DNA of 64,000 bases, from positions 3,224,001-3,288,000 of the forward strand of contig NZ_JACCFV010000001.1 in the NCBI RefSeq assembly GCF_013410545.1. Reading direction: 5' to 3'. Made by a program: the position numbers and the translations under genes. The DNA comes from Pseudoclavibacter chungangensis (GTDB lineage: Bacteria > Actinomycetota > Actinomycetes > Actinomycetales > Microbacteriaceae). A model generated the notes under the pieces. The model was not told the origin of the DNA. It did no database searches and was given only the letters and a program-made list of their open reading frames with translations. Shown here in pieces: positions 17,681 through 26,248 of this stretch. Within the stretch, counting starts at the first letter, position 1, and each line of letters begins with the position of its first letter.

Positions 17681-17836
17681 CGGCTCCGCGGGATCCGCAC
17701 CGATCGCGCCCACCGCTTCACCACCGCTCCACCCCGACGACGGGCCCCGTGCCCCGTCGCGCCCGCACGGTCTCGCCCACCGGCACGCCGGTCGGCGTCG
17801 AACGCTCCACAACAGGATCCCGAAAGGAACCCCACC

Positions 17837-19360
17837 ATGTCCGCACCTCCGCGCCGACGCGCCCTGCGTGCCCTCGCGCTCCTCGCCCTGCCCGCCGTGC
17901 TCCTCAGCGGCTGCTTCGCCCAATCGGGCTCCGGAGCCGACGACGGGGAACGCATCTCCATCGCCATGCTGCAGCCGCCGCGCTCGGGGCTCAGCCCGCT
18001 GAGCGACGACGCGTTCAAGCTCTCGCGCTGGTCGACGGCCGAGACGCTCATCGTGCTCGACGCGAACGGCCAGGCGCAGCCCGGCCTCGCGACGGCGTGG
18101 GAGCGCGTCGACGACACGACGTGGCGCTTCGACGTCCGCCAGGGGGTGTCGTTCCACAACGGCGACCAGCTCACGGTCGAGTCCGTCGTGAATGCGCTGC
18201 AGCACGCGATCGACGCATCACCGGTGCCCCGCATCCTCGACGGCGTCGACATGCAGGTCGTGGCCGACGGCGACTCGGTCGTCGTCACCACGGACCAGGC
18301 CGACCCGCTCCTCCCGAACCGCCTGTCGAGCCCGCAGCTCGCGATCCTCGACGACGACGCCTACACCGACACCGGCGTGAACCCGGTGGGCACCGGCACG
18401 GGCCCGTTCGAGCTCGTCGCGGTCGACGGCATCGTCGGTGCGACGCTCGACCGCTTCGACGGCTACTGGGGCGAGCCCGCCACCGCGAGCGGCATCGACG
18501 TGTCGTTCATCCCGGACGGCACCGCGCGAGCCGCGGCACTCCGCACGGGCGAGGCCGATGTCGTCGAGGCGATCCCCGCCGGCCAGGCCGCGTCGATCGA
18601 CGCGAACCTCATCACCGAGGTGCCGATGCCCCGCACCAACACGCTCTACCTCAACACCGAGCGCGGCCCGTTCGCCGATCCCGCCGTGCGTGCCGCGGCA
18701 CGCGAGGCGATCGACCGGGCCGCGATCGTCGCCTCCGTCTACGAGGGCCGCGCCGACGTCGCCGAGGGACTGCTCGGACCGGCACTCCCCTGGGCGGCCG
18801 AACATCGCTCGGACGCCGCGTACGAGGAGGTCGTCGCGTCCCGCCCGCAGGCGGCGAAGGTCGACGGCGTGACGATCACGCTCGGCACGTTCACCGACCG
18901 CGCCGAGCTCCCCGAGGTCGCCGTCATGCTCGAACAGCAGCTCGAAGCGGTCGGGTTCGACGTCCAGCAGGACGTGCGCGAGTACCAGTTCATCGAGGCG
19001 GACGCGATCGACGGCGCGTTCGACGCGTTCATCCTGTCGCGGGCCACGGTGCTCGACTCGGGCGACCCGGTCGCGTACTTCGCGTCCGACTTCTCGTGCA
19101 GTGGCGGCTTCGGGATCTCGCAGCTGTGCTCGTCCGAGGTCGACACGGCGATCAACGCGGCCTCGGTGACCGAGGCGGGAGCGGATCGACAGAAGGCGAC
19201 GATGCTCGCCGAAGCGAGCATCCTCGCGACCGACGCCGCGATCCCGCTGCTCCACGAGCGCGTCATCCAGGGCGAGGCGTCGAATGTCGTCGACGCTGCG
19301 CGTGACCCCGCGGAGCGCACGCTCATCACGGCGCGGACCCACCTCGATGCCGCGCCGTAG
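17837..19360 (+). CDS. Peptide/nickel-type ABC substrate-binding lipoprotein
   Basis: A 507-residue family 5 solute-binding protein. The signal peptide ends in the lipobox LLSGC (Cys near residue 26). Family patterns include GLATAWERVDDTTWRFDVRQ, VSFHNGDQLTVESV and VGTGTGPFELV. Such proteins bind peptides, nickel complexes or metallophores such as staphylopine. Linkage to Zur and the His-rich protein suggests a metal-chelate ligand, but peptides remain possible. The 3' end overlaps the permease start by 14 bp. Confidence 0.87.
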   Translation: MSAPPRRRALRALALLALPAVLLSGCFAQSGSGADDGERISIAMLQPPRSGLSPLSDDAFKLSRWSTAETLIVLDANGQAQPGLATAWERVDDTTWRFDVRQGVSFHNGDQLTVESVVNALQHAIDASPVPRILDGVDMQVVADGDSVVVTTDQADPLLPNRLSSPQLAILDDDAYTDTGVNPVGTGTGPFELVAVDGIVGATLDRFDGYWGEPATASGIDVSFIPDGTARAAALRTGEADVVEAIPAGQAASIDANLITEVPMPRTNTLYLNTERGPFADPAVRAAAREAIDRAAIVASVYEGRADVAEGLLGPALPWAAEHRSDAAYEEVVASRPQAAKVDGVTITLGTFTDRAELPEVAVMLEQQLEAVGFDVQQDVREYQFIEADAIDGAFDAFILSRATVLDSGDPVAYFASDFSCSGGFGISQLCSSEVDTAINAASVTEAGADRQKATMLAEASILATDAAIPLLHERVIQGEASNVVDAARDPAERTLITARTHLDAAP

Positions 19361-21203
19361 GACGTCCCGCCCCGGCGCACGACCGCCCGCGCTCTCCCTC
19401 CACGGTGACGTGGTCGGGACGATCTCGCGGGTGCTCAGCGGGATCGCGCTGCTGCTCGTGGCCGGGGCACTGCCCTGGCTGTCGCAGCGCGATCCCGCCG
19501 CGTCGGTGCTCCGGGCCCGCTACGCCGAACTCGAGCCGACCCCCGAGGCGCTCGCCGCGATCCGCACCGAGCTCGGCCTCGACGGCGGGCCGATCGTCAT
19601 CAGCCTGCGCTGGTGGGGCGGCATCCTGCGAGGCGACTTCGGGACGTCGTGGGTGAGCGGCGCACCGATCGGATCGGGAATCTGGCACACCCTCGGCGTC
19701 TCGGCGACGCTCGCACTGTTCGCGATCGTCGTCGCGCTCGTCGTCGCGGCGGCGCTCGTCGTCCCCGCGGTGCTGCGCGTGTTGCGCGACCGGCCGCAGC
19801 GTGGCTCCGGGCCCGTCGGCGTCGCGCTGACGGCGCTGCCCGAGTTCCTCCTCGCGAGTGCCCTGCTCGTCGTCGTCGCCGTGCAATTGCGCTGGCTGCC
19901 GCCGTACGGCTGGACCGGCCTCGACACCGCGATCCTTCCCGCCCTCGCGCTCGGCATCCCCGCGGGCGGACTGCTCGGGCGGCTCCTCGCCGATGCGATC
20001 TCCGGTGTCGCGGGTGAGCGCTGGGTGACGGTGTGGCGCCTCGCCGGTGCGCCCGGCCACGTCGTGCTCGGCGGCGTGCTGCGCCGTGCCGCGGCCGCCG
20101 TGATCGACCAGCTCGGCCTCGTGCTCATCGGACTGCTCGGCGGTGCCGTCGCGGTCGAACAGGTCTTCGCGATCCCCGGCCTCGGGCGCTATCTGCTCGG
20201 CGCCGCGAACGCGCAGGACCTCCCCGCCCTGCAGGCGGGCGTGCTGCTCATGGCCCTCGTCGCCGTGCTCGTCGGCGTGCTCACCGGCCTCGCGCGGCGT
20301 GCGCTGCGCGGCGGGCCGCTGCCGCCCGGCGCGCTTCCGCAACCGCCGGAGGCGCGTGACGACGGCCGCTCGGCGACGTGGACCGCCGGGATCGCGCTCG
20401 GGCTGCTGCTCGTCATCGTCCTCGTCGGGTTCCCGCGCGATCCGTACGCGATCGTCCACCCGCGTCTCGCCGAGCCGTCGTTCGAACTGCCGTTCGGCGC
20501 GGACGCGAGCGGGCGGGATCTCCTCGCCCGCGTCGCGCACGGAACGATCGGGACCCTCGGGCCGGCACTCGGCATCGTGCTGCTCGCGATCCTCGTCGCC
20601 ATCGCCCTCGCCGTGCTCGGCGAGATCGCGCGCGGCCCGGCCGAGATCGCGAACGCGACGCCGCCGATCCTCGCCGGCGTGATCATCGCCGCGCTCCTGG
20701 GCCCATCGGTCGGGGGTGCGGCGCTCGCGGTGTTGTGGGTGACGTGGCCGCCCCTCACGGCGCACGCCGCCGCGCTGATCGACGAGGCGAAGGCGATGCC
20801 GCACATCCGATGGCTGCCGCTCGCGGGCGCGTCCCGGTTCGAGATCTGGGTGCGGCACATCGTCCCCGCGACGCTGCCGCCGCTCCTGCGGCACGGCATG
20901 CTGCGGCTGCCGGGGGTCGCGCTCGGGCTGGCGGCCCTCGGGTTCCTCGGGCTGGGCGCGCAGCCGCCGCTGCCGGAGTGGGGCCTGCTCCTGTCCGAGG
21001 GCATCGACTACGTCGAGCGCGCACCGTGGACGACGGTCGGCCCGGCGCTCGCGCTCGTGCTGACGTCGGTGCTCGCGGTCGCTCTCGCGGGTCTCCGTCC
21101 GCCGGTGCGCCGCCCGGGCCGGTGGCGCCATCGCCCGTCGGCTCCGACGACCGACGAGAACGAAACGAAGCCGGAGGCGGCGACCCCGGTCACCACGCCG
21201 TAG
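19347..21203 (+). CDS. Fused two-domain ABC permease (DppB-DppC type)
   Basis: A 618-residue protein that joins both permeases of a peptide/nickel importer in one chain. The N-terminal half (to about residue 320) is DppB-like (ALPEFLLASALLV, then VEQVFAIPGLGRYLLGAA). The C-terminal half is DppC-like (FGADASGRDLLARVAHGT, later IDEAKAMPHIRWLPLAGAS and LGLGAQPPLPEWG). In most bacteria these are two genes, so the fusion is notable and fixes 1:1 stoichiometry. The start ATG at 19347 overlaps the binding-protein gene. Arg/Pro-rich ends flank the membrane core. Confidence 0.87.
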   Translation: MPRRRTSRPGARPPALSLHGDVVGTISRVLSGIALLLVAGALPWLSQRDPAASVLRARYAELEPTPEALAAIRTELGLDGGPIVISLRWWGGILRGDFGTSWVSGAPIGSGIWHTLGVSATLALFAIVVALVVAAALVVPAVLRVLRDRPQRGSGPVGVALTALPEFLLASALLVVVAVQLRWLPPYGWTGLDTAILPALALGIPAGGLLGRLLADAISGVAGERWVTVWRLAGAPGHVVLGGVLRRAAAAVIDQLGLVLIGLLGGAVAVEQVFAIPGLGRYLLGAANAQDLPALQAGVLLMALVAVLVGVLTGLARRALRGGPLPPGALPQPPEARDDGRSATWTAGIALGLLLVIVLVGFPRDPYAIVHPRLAEPSFELPFGADASGRDLLARVAHGTIGTLGPALGIVLLAILVAIALAVLGEIARGPAEIANATPPILAGVIIAALLGPSVGGAALAVLWVTWPPLTAHAAALIDEAKAMPHIRWLPLAGASRFEIWVRHIVPATLPPLLRHGMLRLPGVALGLAALGFLGLGAQPPLPEWGLLLSEGIDYVERAPWTTVGPALALVLTSVLAVALAGLRPPVRRPGRWRHRPSAPTTDENETKPEAATPVTTP

Positions 21204-21230
21204 CGGCACGGCGACGCCCACCACTGCCGC

Positions 21231-21268
21231 CGCGGAGACCCCGGGACAAAGGTCCCGGAGTCTCCGCG
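21231..21268 (+). terminator. Strong hairpin after the importer operon
   Basis: CGCGGAGAC plus CCGGGAC (21231-21247) pairs with GTCCCGG plus GTCTCCGCG (21252-21268) around the 4-nt loop AAAG, with one internal mismatch. Confidence 0.75.
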
Positions 21269-21361
21269 CTCCGCAACCCGCGGTCCCGGAGTCCCACGGC
21301 TCCACAGCACCACGGCTCACTGGCCCGAGCCCCTCCCCAGGCCCCCGGCGTTTCCGGCACC

Positions 21362-21416
21362 CCGCCCCGCGACAGCGAACCCCGCGGACGCAAGCCCCGC
21401 GACAGCGAACCCCGCA
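21362..21416. repeat. 33-bp spaced direct repeat
   Basis: CCCCGCGACAGCGAACCCCG occurs twice, about 33 bp apart, in the gap between the importer operon and the hairpin repeat. No gene is seen in this gap. Confidence 0.6.
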
Positions 21417-21442
21417 GGGCAAAGGCCAGCTGTAGCGGAAAG

Positions 21443-21497
21443 AAAAGCCGGGTTGTTGCTACCGGGCCCCGGGCCCGGTAGCAACAACCCGGCTTTT
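21443..21497. repeat. Recurrent hairpin element, copy 2 (bidirectional terminator)
   Basis: It has the same arms as copy 1 (AGCCGGGTTGTTGCTACC ... GGTAGCAACAACCCGGCT), meeting at a GGGCCC centre with almost no loop. It is flanked by an A-tract on the left and TTTTT on the right, so it can terminate transcription from both sides. It lies between the convergent importer operon and the ECF/MFS operon. Confidence 0.85.
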
Positions 21498-21528
21498 TGC
21501 GGCGCGCGCGGCTTGGCAGCGGTGCGCT

Positions 21529-22818
21529 TCAATCGCTCCGCGGGAGCGGGTCGTCGGGTGCGGACGCCGCGTTTCCCGCCACCTCGCTCGCTGGGCGGTC
21601 CGGCAGGCGGCGGAATCGCGGGTGCACGAGCACGAACACCGCGACGATCGCCATGATGACTGCGCTCACGATGATCGGCAGCGGTTGCCACAGCCCGTAC
21701 AGCGCCGTGCCGGCCGTCGGGGCGATGATGAACGTCAGGCCCGTCGTCGCGCCGATCACCCCGGCGAGTCCGCCCTGCTCGTCCCGGTTCACGAGCATGG
21801 TCGGACCGGCCGTGTAGCCGGGCATCGCGATGCCGAGCCCGAGTCCGATCACGAGCACGGAGCCGACGAGGAGCACGGGGCCCGCGTCGACGACGAGGAG
21901 GACGAAGCCGACGAACGCGACCGCCGTGCCGACGCGCAACAGCACGGCGGGCGACCAGCCGCTGCGCGGCACGACGATCGCCTGGGCGACGATCATGCCG
22001 ATGCCTGCCGCGAAGAGCGTCGCGCCCGTCACGATGCCGGTCGTGCCGGCGTCGAGGCCGAGCCGGTCCTGCACGATGAATCCCGTGATGACCTGGATGA
22101 AGCCAAGTGCCGTGAACATGCCGAACCCAGCGAGCAGGAACGGCCGCACGCGTGTGTCGAACGGGCTCACGCGCGCGGGTTCGGCGATGAGCTCGGTCCG
22201 CGGCTCGCGGCGCAGCCGGAACGCGACCAGTGCGAGCCCGAACACCAGGAGCACCGGCACGGCCACGAGCGGCGCGACGAGCCCGAACGCGGACAGCGCG
22301 TCGCCGACGACCGCGCCGCCGATCATCGCGATGCCCTGCACGGCCCCGACACCGGACATGCCCTTCACGCGCGTCGCCTCGTCGGTCGTGACGTCGGCGA
22401 TGTAGGCCTGCGCCGTCGGTGGCACGGCAGCGATCGCCGTGCCGAACGCGACGCCGCGCAGCAGCACGAACCCGACGAACAGTCCGACGCCCGTCACGAG
22501 CCCGACCATGCCGAACCACGCGAGCAGTCCGAAGAGCGACATGGCGACGACCGCGAGCGCGAACGCGGCGACGAGGACGGGCTTGCGTCCCCACGCCTGC
22601 GAACGGCGGCCCCAGAACTGACTCGTGAGGACGACCATGACCGCGGCTGCGCTGATGGTCGCCCCGATCTGCCATTCGGCGAGCCCGACCTCGCGTGAGA
22701 GCGGGGCGATGATCGGGTTCAGGGTCATCTGCCCGAGATACACGAGCAGGACCGCGCCGAGCAGGAGTGGGATCTGCGGCTTCGCCGTCCGTGACGTCGT
22801 CGACGTGTCGCTCGTCAT
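21529..22818 (-). CDS. MFS exporter at the end of the iron-type transport operon
   Basis: A 429-residue protein with 12 predicted membrane segments. GRRSQAWGRKPVLVAAF is the MFS loop 2-3 motif, and TLNPIIAPLSREVGLAEWQIG resembles TetA/multidrug exporters. Its ATG overlaps the stop of the fused ECF ATPase gene (ATGA), making it the last gene of a six-gene operon. In an iron-regulated operon it would be a natural siderophore exporter, although export of an unrelated compound cannot be ruled out. Confidence 0.83.
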   Translation of the reverse strand: MTSDTSTTSRTAKPQIPLLLGAVLLVYLGQMTLNPIIAPLSREVGLAEWQIGATISAAAVMVVLTSQFWGRRSQAWGRKPVLVAAFALAVVAMSLFGLLAWFGMVGLVTGVGLFVGFVLLRGVAFGTAIAAVPPTAQAYIADVTTDEATRVKGMSGVGAVQGIAMIGGAVVGDALSAFGLVAPLVAVPVLLVFGLALVAFRLRREPRTELIAEPARVSPFDTRVRPFLLAGFGMFTALGFIQVITGFIVQDRLGLDAGTTGIVTGATLFAAGIGMIVAQAIVVPRSGWSPAVLLRVGTAVAFVGFVLLVVDAGPVLLVGSVLVIGLGLGIAMPGYTAGPTMLVNRDEQGGLAGVIGATTGLTFIIAPTAGTALYGLWQPLPIIVSAVIMAIVAVFVLVHPRFRRLPDRPASEVAGNAASAPDDPLPRSD

Positions 22819-24674
22819 CGTGCCTCCCTCGTACCCGTGCCCGCCGCCGTCGTTGCATTCGTCGCAGTCGCAGTCGCGTGCTCGGCCTCCGCGGTCGACG
22901 TCACCGAAGACGGCACCACGACGCGTGTGCCGTCACCTTCGCCCTCGCCATCGCTGTCGCTGTCGGCGATCTCGTCCCCGCCGCCGTCGTCGAGGGACTC
23001 ACGATCGGTGCCGGTTCGAGGCACGCCCTCGCCCTCGGGTCCGCGCACACGACCGAGACCCGTTCCCGTCGCAGCGTCGCCCTCCGGTCCAGGCACACCA
23101 CCGGTGTCCGTTCCCGTCACACCGTCGCCCTCGCTCCCGACACGGAGAACCGCACCGGCCAGCGGCTCGACACCGGAGACCACCGCCGCGGCGGTGACGC
23201 CCGGCCCGCCGTCGCGGCCGCCGAGCCGCTCGAGGGTGAGCACGCGATCGGCGGCGAGCGACAGCAGGTCGTCGTCGTGGCTGATGAGCACGACGATCGC
23301 GCCGTCCTCGGCGACCCTGCGGATCTGGTCCGAGATCGACTGCAGGTGTCGGCGGTCGACGCCGGAGCTCGGTTCGTCGAACACGACGACGCGTCGATCC
23401 GAGACCCGGACGGAGGCGACGACGAGTCGCTGCTGTTGTCCGCCCGAGAGGCTGAGCGGATGCCGCTCGGCGAGGGCACCGAGGTCGAGCGCATCGAGCA
23501 CCGCCGAGGGATCGGGCCGCTCGTGGCCGTCGTCGTCGCGTCCGGTCCGTGTCCGAGCGCCCGATGCGGCGAGGGCGATCTCGGCGTCGACCGTGTCGGT
23601 GAAGAGCTGTCGCTGGACGTCCTGCATGACGATCGCGCTCCGCCGCTGCAACCGTCCCGGCGTCATCGTCCGCCCGTCGAGACGGATCGTTCCGGTCGCG
23701 CGCTGCAGTCCGGTGACGATGCGCGCGAGCGTGGACTTCCCCGCACCGTTCACGCCGCGCACGGCCGTGACCTCGCCGGCGGGGAACGCGAGTCGTTCGA
23801 TGTCGAGCACGGTCCGTCCGCCGAGTCGGCATCGCACGTCGACGAGCTCGAGTGCCCCGCCGGCCGCGGCGGACGCGTCGACGCCCCCGGCGACACTCGC
23901 GCCGCTCGCGGGCAACGGTGCGATCCGTGGGGCCCGGATCGCGCCGCGGAGCCCCTCGCGCGCGAGCGTCTCGTCGCTCACCTCGCGGAACGCCTCGGCG
24001 CTCCACTCGCGGCCGATCCGACCGTCGCGCATGACGGCGACGCGGTCGAGGAGCCCGTCGAGGTATCGCAGCCGGTGCTCGGCCACGACGATCGTCACGC
24101 CGCGCGCCTTGAGCGCCGCGAGGTTCGCGGTGAGCCGGTCGACCGCATCGGCGGAGAGGTTCGAGCTCGGCTCGTCGAGCAGCACGATGCGTGGTTCGTG
24201 CAGTGTCGCCGCGGCGATCGCGACCTGCTGCTGTTGCCCGCCGGACAGGTGCTGCAGCGACTGTTCGACGGGCACGTTCGCGGCGAGCTCGGTGACGGCC
24301 GAGCCGACGCGCTCGCGGATGGTCGCCGAGGGGAAGCCGAAGTTCTCCATCGCGAACGCTGCCTCCTCGGCCACGGTGTCGGCGAAGAACTGCCGACGCG
24401 GGTGCTGGAGGACGGTGCCGGTGACGAGGCCGAGCTCGTCGAGCTCCGCGGTCGCGGTCGTGATGCCCTCGACCGTGACGGTGCCGGTGAGCACGCCTTC
24501 GTCGTGGAAGTGGGGCACGAGCCCGTCGACGAGCCGGAGCGCGGTGGACTTACCGGATCCGCTCGCGCCGCAGAGCACGACGCACTCCCCCGGCGCGATG
24601 CGCAGGTCGAGGCCGACGAGCGAGGGGCCGTCGGCGTGCGGGTACGTCCAGGTGACGTCGTCGAGTTCGATCAT
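22815..24674 (-). CDS. Fused ECF transporter ATPases (EcfA1-EcfA2 in one chain)
   Basis: A 619-residue protein with two ABC ATPase domains. The first has Walker A GASGSGKST, signature LSGGQQQQVAI and Walker B IVLLDEPSSNL. The second has GVNGAGKST, LSGGQQQRLVV and VVVFDEPSSGVD. It energises vitamin- or chelate-type uptake with the T and S components encoded just upstream. The last 130 or so residues are a low-complexity tail rich in Gly, Thr, Asp and Glu, with repeats of the type TGTDTGGVPGPEGD and no ATPase motif. The start ATG overlaps the EcfT stop. Confidence 0.87.
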   Translation of the reverse strand: MIELDDVTWTYPHADGPSLVGLDLRIAPGECVVLCGASGSGKSTALRLVDGLVPHFHDEGVLTGTVTVEGITTATAELDELGLVTGTVLQHPRRQFFADTVAEEAAFAMENFGFPSATIRERVGSAVTELAANVPVEQSLQHLSGGQQQQVAIAAATLHEPRIVLLDEPSSNLSADAVDRLTANLAALKARGVTIVVAEHRLRYLDGLLDRVAVMRDGRIGREWSAEAFREVSDETLAREGLRGAIRAPRIAPLPASGASVAGGVDASAAAGGALELVDVRCRLGGRTVLDIERLAFPAGEVTAVRGVNGAGKSTLARIVTGLQRATGTIRLDGRTMTPGRLQRRSAIVMQDVQRQLFTDTVDAEIALAASGARTRTGRDDDGHERPDPSAVLDALDLGALAERHPLSLSGGQQQRLVVASVRVSDRRVVVFDEPSSGVDRRHLQSISDQIRRVAEDGAIVVLISHDDDLLSLAADRVLTLERLGGRDGGPGVTAAAVVSGVEPLAGAVLRVGSEGDGVTGTDTGGVPGPEGDAATGTGLGRVRGPEGEGVPRTGTDRESLDDGGGDEIADSDSDGEGEGDGTRVVVPSSVTSTAEAEHATATATNATTAAGTGTREAR

Positions 24675-25423
24675 CCGAGTGGTGAGGGGAGCAGGAGGCT
24701 CGCCGCGGCGAGCGCGGCGACGGCCAGGACGAGCAGGAGGTCGGCGATCCCGAACCGTGGCGGGATCATCGCGGTCGGGACGCGGTGCGAGCCGAGCCCC
24801 CGGAGGATGGCGGATGCGGAGAGGTCCTCTCCGGCGCGGAGGCTCGCGGCGATCATGGGCACCGTGAACCGTTCGATGCTGCGCAGCGGGTGACGGAGGA
24901 ACCCGCCGATGCCGGTGAGTCCGCGCAGCCGCATGGCGTCGAGCACGGCCCGGGCCTCGATCGCGACGACGGGGAAGAAGCGGAGCATGACCGCGAGTGT
25001 GACCGCGATCGCGCGAGGGACGTGCCACGCACGCAGTCCGGCGCTGAGCTGTGTCGGCGACGTGGTCGCGACGACGTGCATGCCGACGCCGATGGCCGTC
25101 ACGAATCGGATCCCGTACACACCGAGGAGCGACAGCGTCGCCGTCACGATGTTCGGCCAGAGGAGCGGGAGCCCCCACCCGATGAGCCACATGGCGCCCA
25201 CCATGACGAGCAGTGTTGCGAGTCGCCGCCATGCGCGGTCCCACACCGCGAGACCGACGGCCAGGAGGATGCCGGGGAGCACGAAGCGCAGGCCGCCGGG
25301 TGCCATGACGAGCCCGCTCACGAGCACGAGGAGCACGATCTTCGTGCGCGGGTCGAGCCCCCGCCGACGTGCGGTGAGCACGTCGACGGGAACTCGCACC
25401 GCGGTGGTCGTCGCTGCGGTCAC
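24671..25423 (-). CDS. ecfT: ECF transporter transmembrane component (EcfT)
   Basis: A 250-residue membrane protein with DPRTKIVLLVLVSGLVM near the N-terminus. The two coupling-helix motifs typical of EcfT occur further in: an Ala-Arg-Ala-like ARAVLDAMRLRGLTG and LRAGEDLSASAILRGLG. It couples the ATPases to the substrate-binding S component. It starts at GTG three bases after the S-component stop. Confidence 0.85.
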   Translation of the reverse strand: MTAATTTAVRVPVDVLTARRRGLDPRTKIVLLVLVSGLVMAPGGLRFVLPGILLAVGLAVWDRAWRRLATLLVMVGAMWLIGWGLPLLWPNIVTATLSLLGVYGIRFVTAIGVGMHVVATTSPTQLSAGLRAWHVPRAIAVTLAVMLRFFPVVAIEARAVLDAMRLRGLTGIGGFLRHPLRSIERFTVPMIAASLRAGEDLSASAILRGLGSHRVPTAMIPPRFGIADLLLVLAVAALAAASLLLPSPLG

Positions 25424-25426
25424 GGG

Positions 25427-26188
25427 TCAGGCGAGCCCGGCGCGGACGAAGTGCTTGCGGAGGATCGCGGAGCCGAGCAGGCCGCCGAGGAACCCGAAGA
25501 CGAGGGTCGAGACGTTGTAGATCCACACCACGGTCAACGAGAAGAGCTGGTCGAACGCGGCGACGTACTCCGGCCCCATGACGGACATGCCCTGCGAGGC
25601 GAGGTACTCCTGGCGGTTGATGACGAGTGGCAGGAGCGGGCCGATGAACCAGAGCGAGTAGACGGCGTAGGTCCAGATCGCCGCCCATCGGGAGCGGTAG
25701 CGGCCGAGCCACAGCACGACCTCGGCGACGAGCGAGACGACGATCGTGAGCAGGAAGCTGATGAGCGGCTGCCCCGAGACGAGGTACACGGCACCGACGA
25801 CGAGGCCGAACAGGGTGACCATGCCCGCGTGCTTCACGCGCGTGAGGAAGAGCATGTAGGGGATGCCGGCCGCGACGATCGCGAGCGGCAGGGTGAGCAG
25901 CATCGCGAGCGGCCCGATGATCCCGAGCATGGCGATCGCGTAGACCACGACGAAGTAGATGACGCCGAAGATCGCGACGCTCAGGAGGTCGCGGGCGCTG
26001 AACTTCACGCTGAAAGGTGGGCGGGCGGCGTCCGTTCCGCGCGCGGACGGGCTCGCGGGTGCGGCCGTCGCGGCGGCCGGTGCCGCCGTCGCGGTCGTCG
26101 TGTCGGTGCCGGTGTCGGCGGCCGTTGCGGCGCCGGTGTCGTCGGCGGACGCCGTGGCGCCCGCGTCCCGGGTGGTGTCGTCGGTCAA
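25427..26188 (-). CDS. ECF transporter S component, MptD/Trep_Strep-like
   Basis: A 253-residue protein. After a 55-residue Thr/Ala-rich cytosolic leader there are about six membrane segments, starting FSARDLLSVAIFGVIYFVVVY. This pattern and the late LVFGFLGGLLGSAILRKHFVRAG resemble the Trep_Strep/MptD family of ECF substrate-binding subunits, some of which are linked to iron, siderophore or haem uptake. It starts at TTG with AAAGGAA upstream. It is immediately followed by EcfT and preceded by two IrtAB-like half-transporters. Confidence 0.75.
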   Translation of the reverse strand: MTDDTTRDAGATASADDTGAATAADTGTDTTTATAAPAAATAAPASPSARGTDAARPPFSVKFSARDLLSVAIFGVIYFVVVYAIAMLGIIGPLAMLLTLPLAIVAAGIPYMLFLTRVKHAGMVTLFGLVVGAVYLVSGQPLISFLLTIVVSLVAEVVLWLGRYRSRWAAIWTYAVYSLWFIGPLLPLVINRQEYLASQGMSVMGPEYVAAFDQLFSLTVVWIYNVSTLVFGFLGGLLGSAILRKHFVRAGLA

Positions 26189-26248
26189 CGTGGTTCCTTT
26201 CGACCGGTGGTGGTTCTGTTCGCTGTGTGCGCCGCGGGCGGCAGCGCG

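Noticed and set aside
21317..21500. Shared peptide RVVATGP in several frames, suggesting a protein family
   Set aside because: It is the translation of the recurrent DNA hairpin, not a conserved protein motif.
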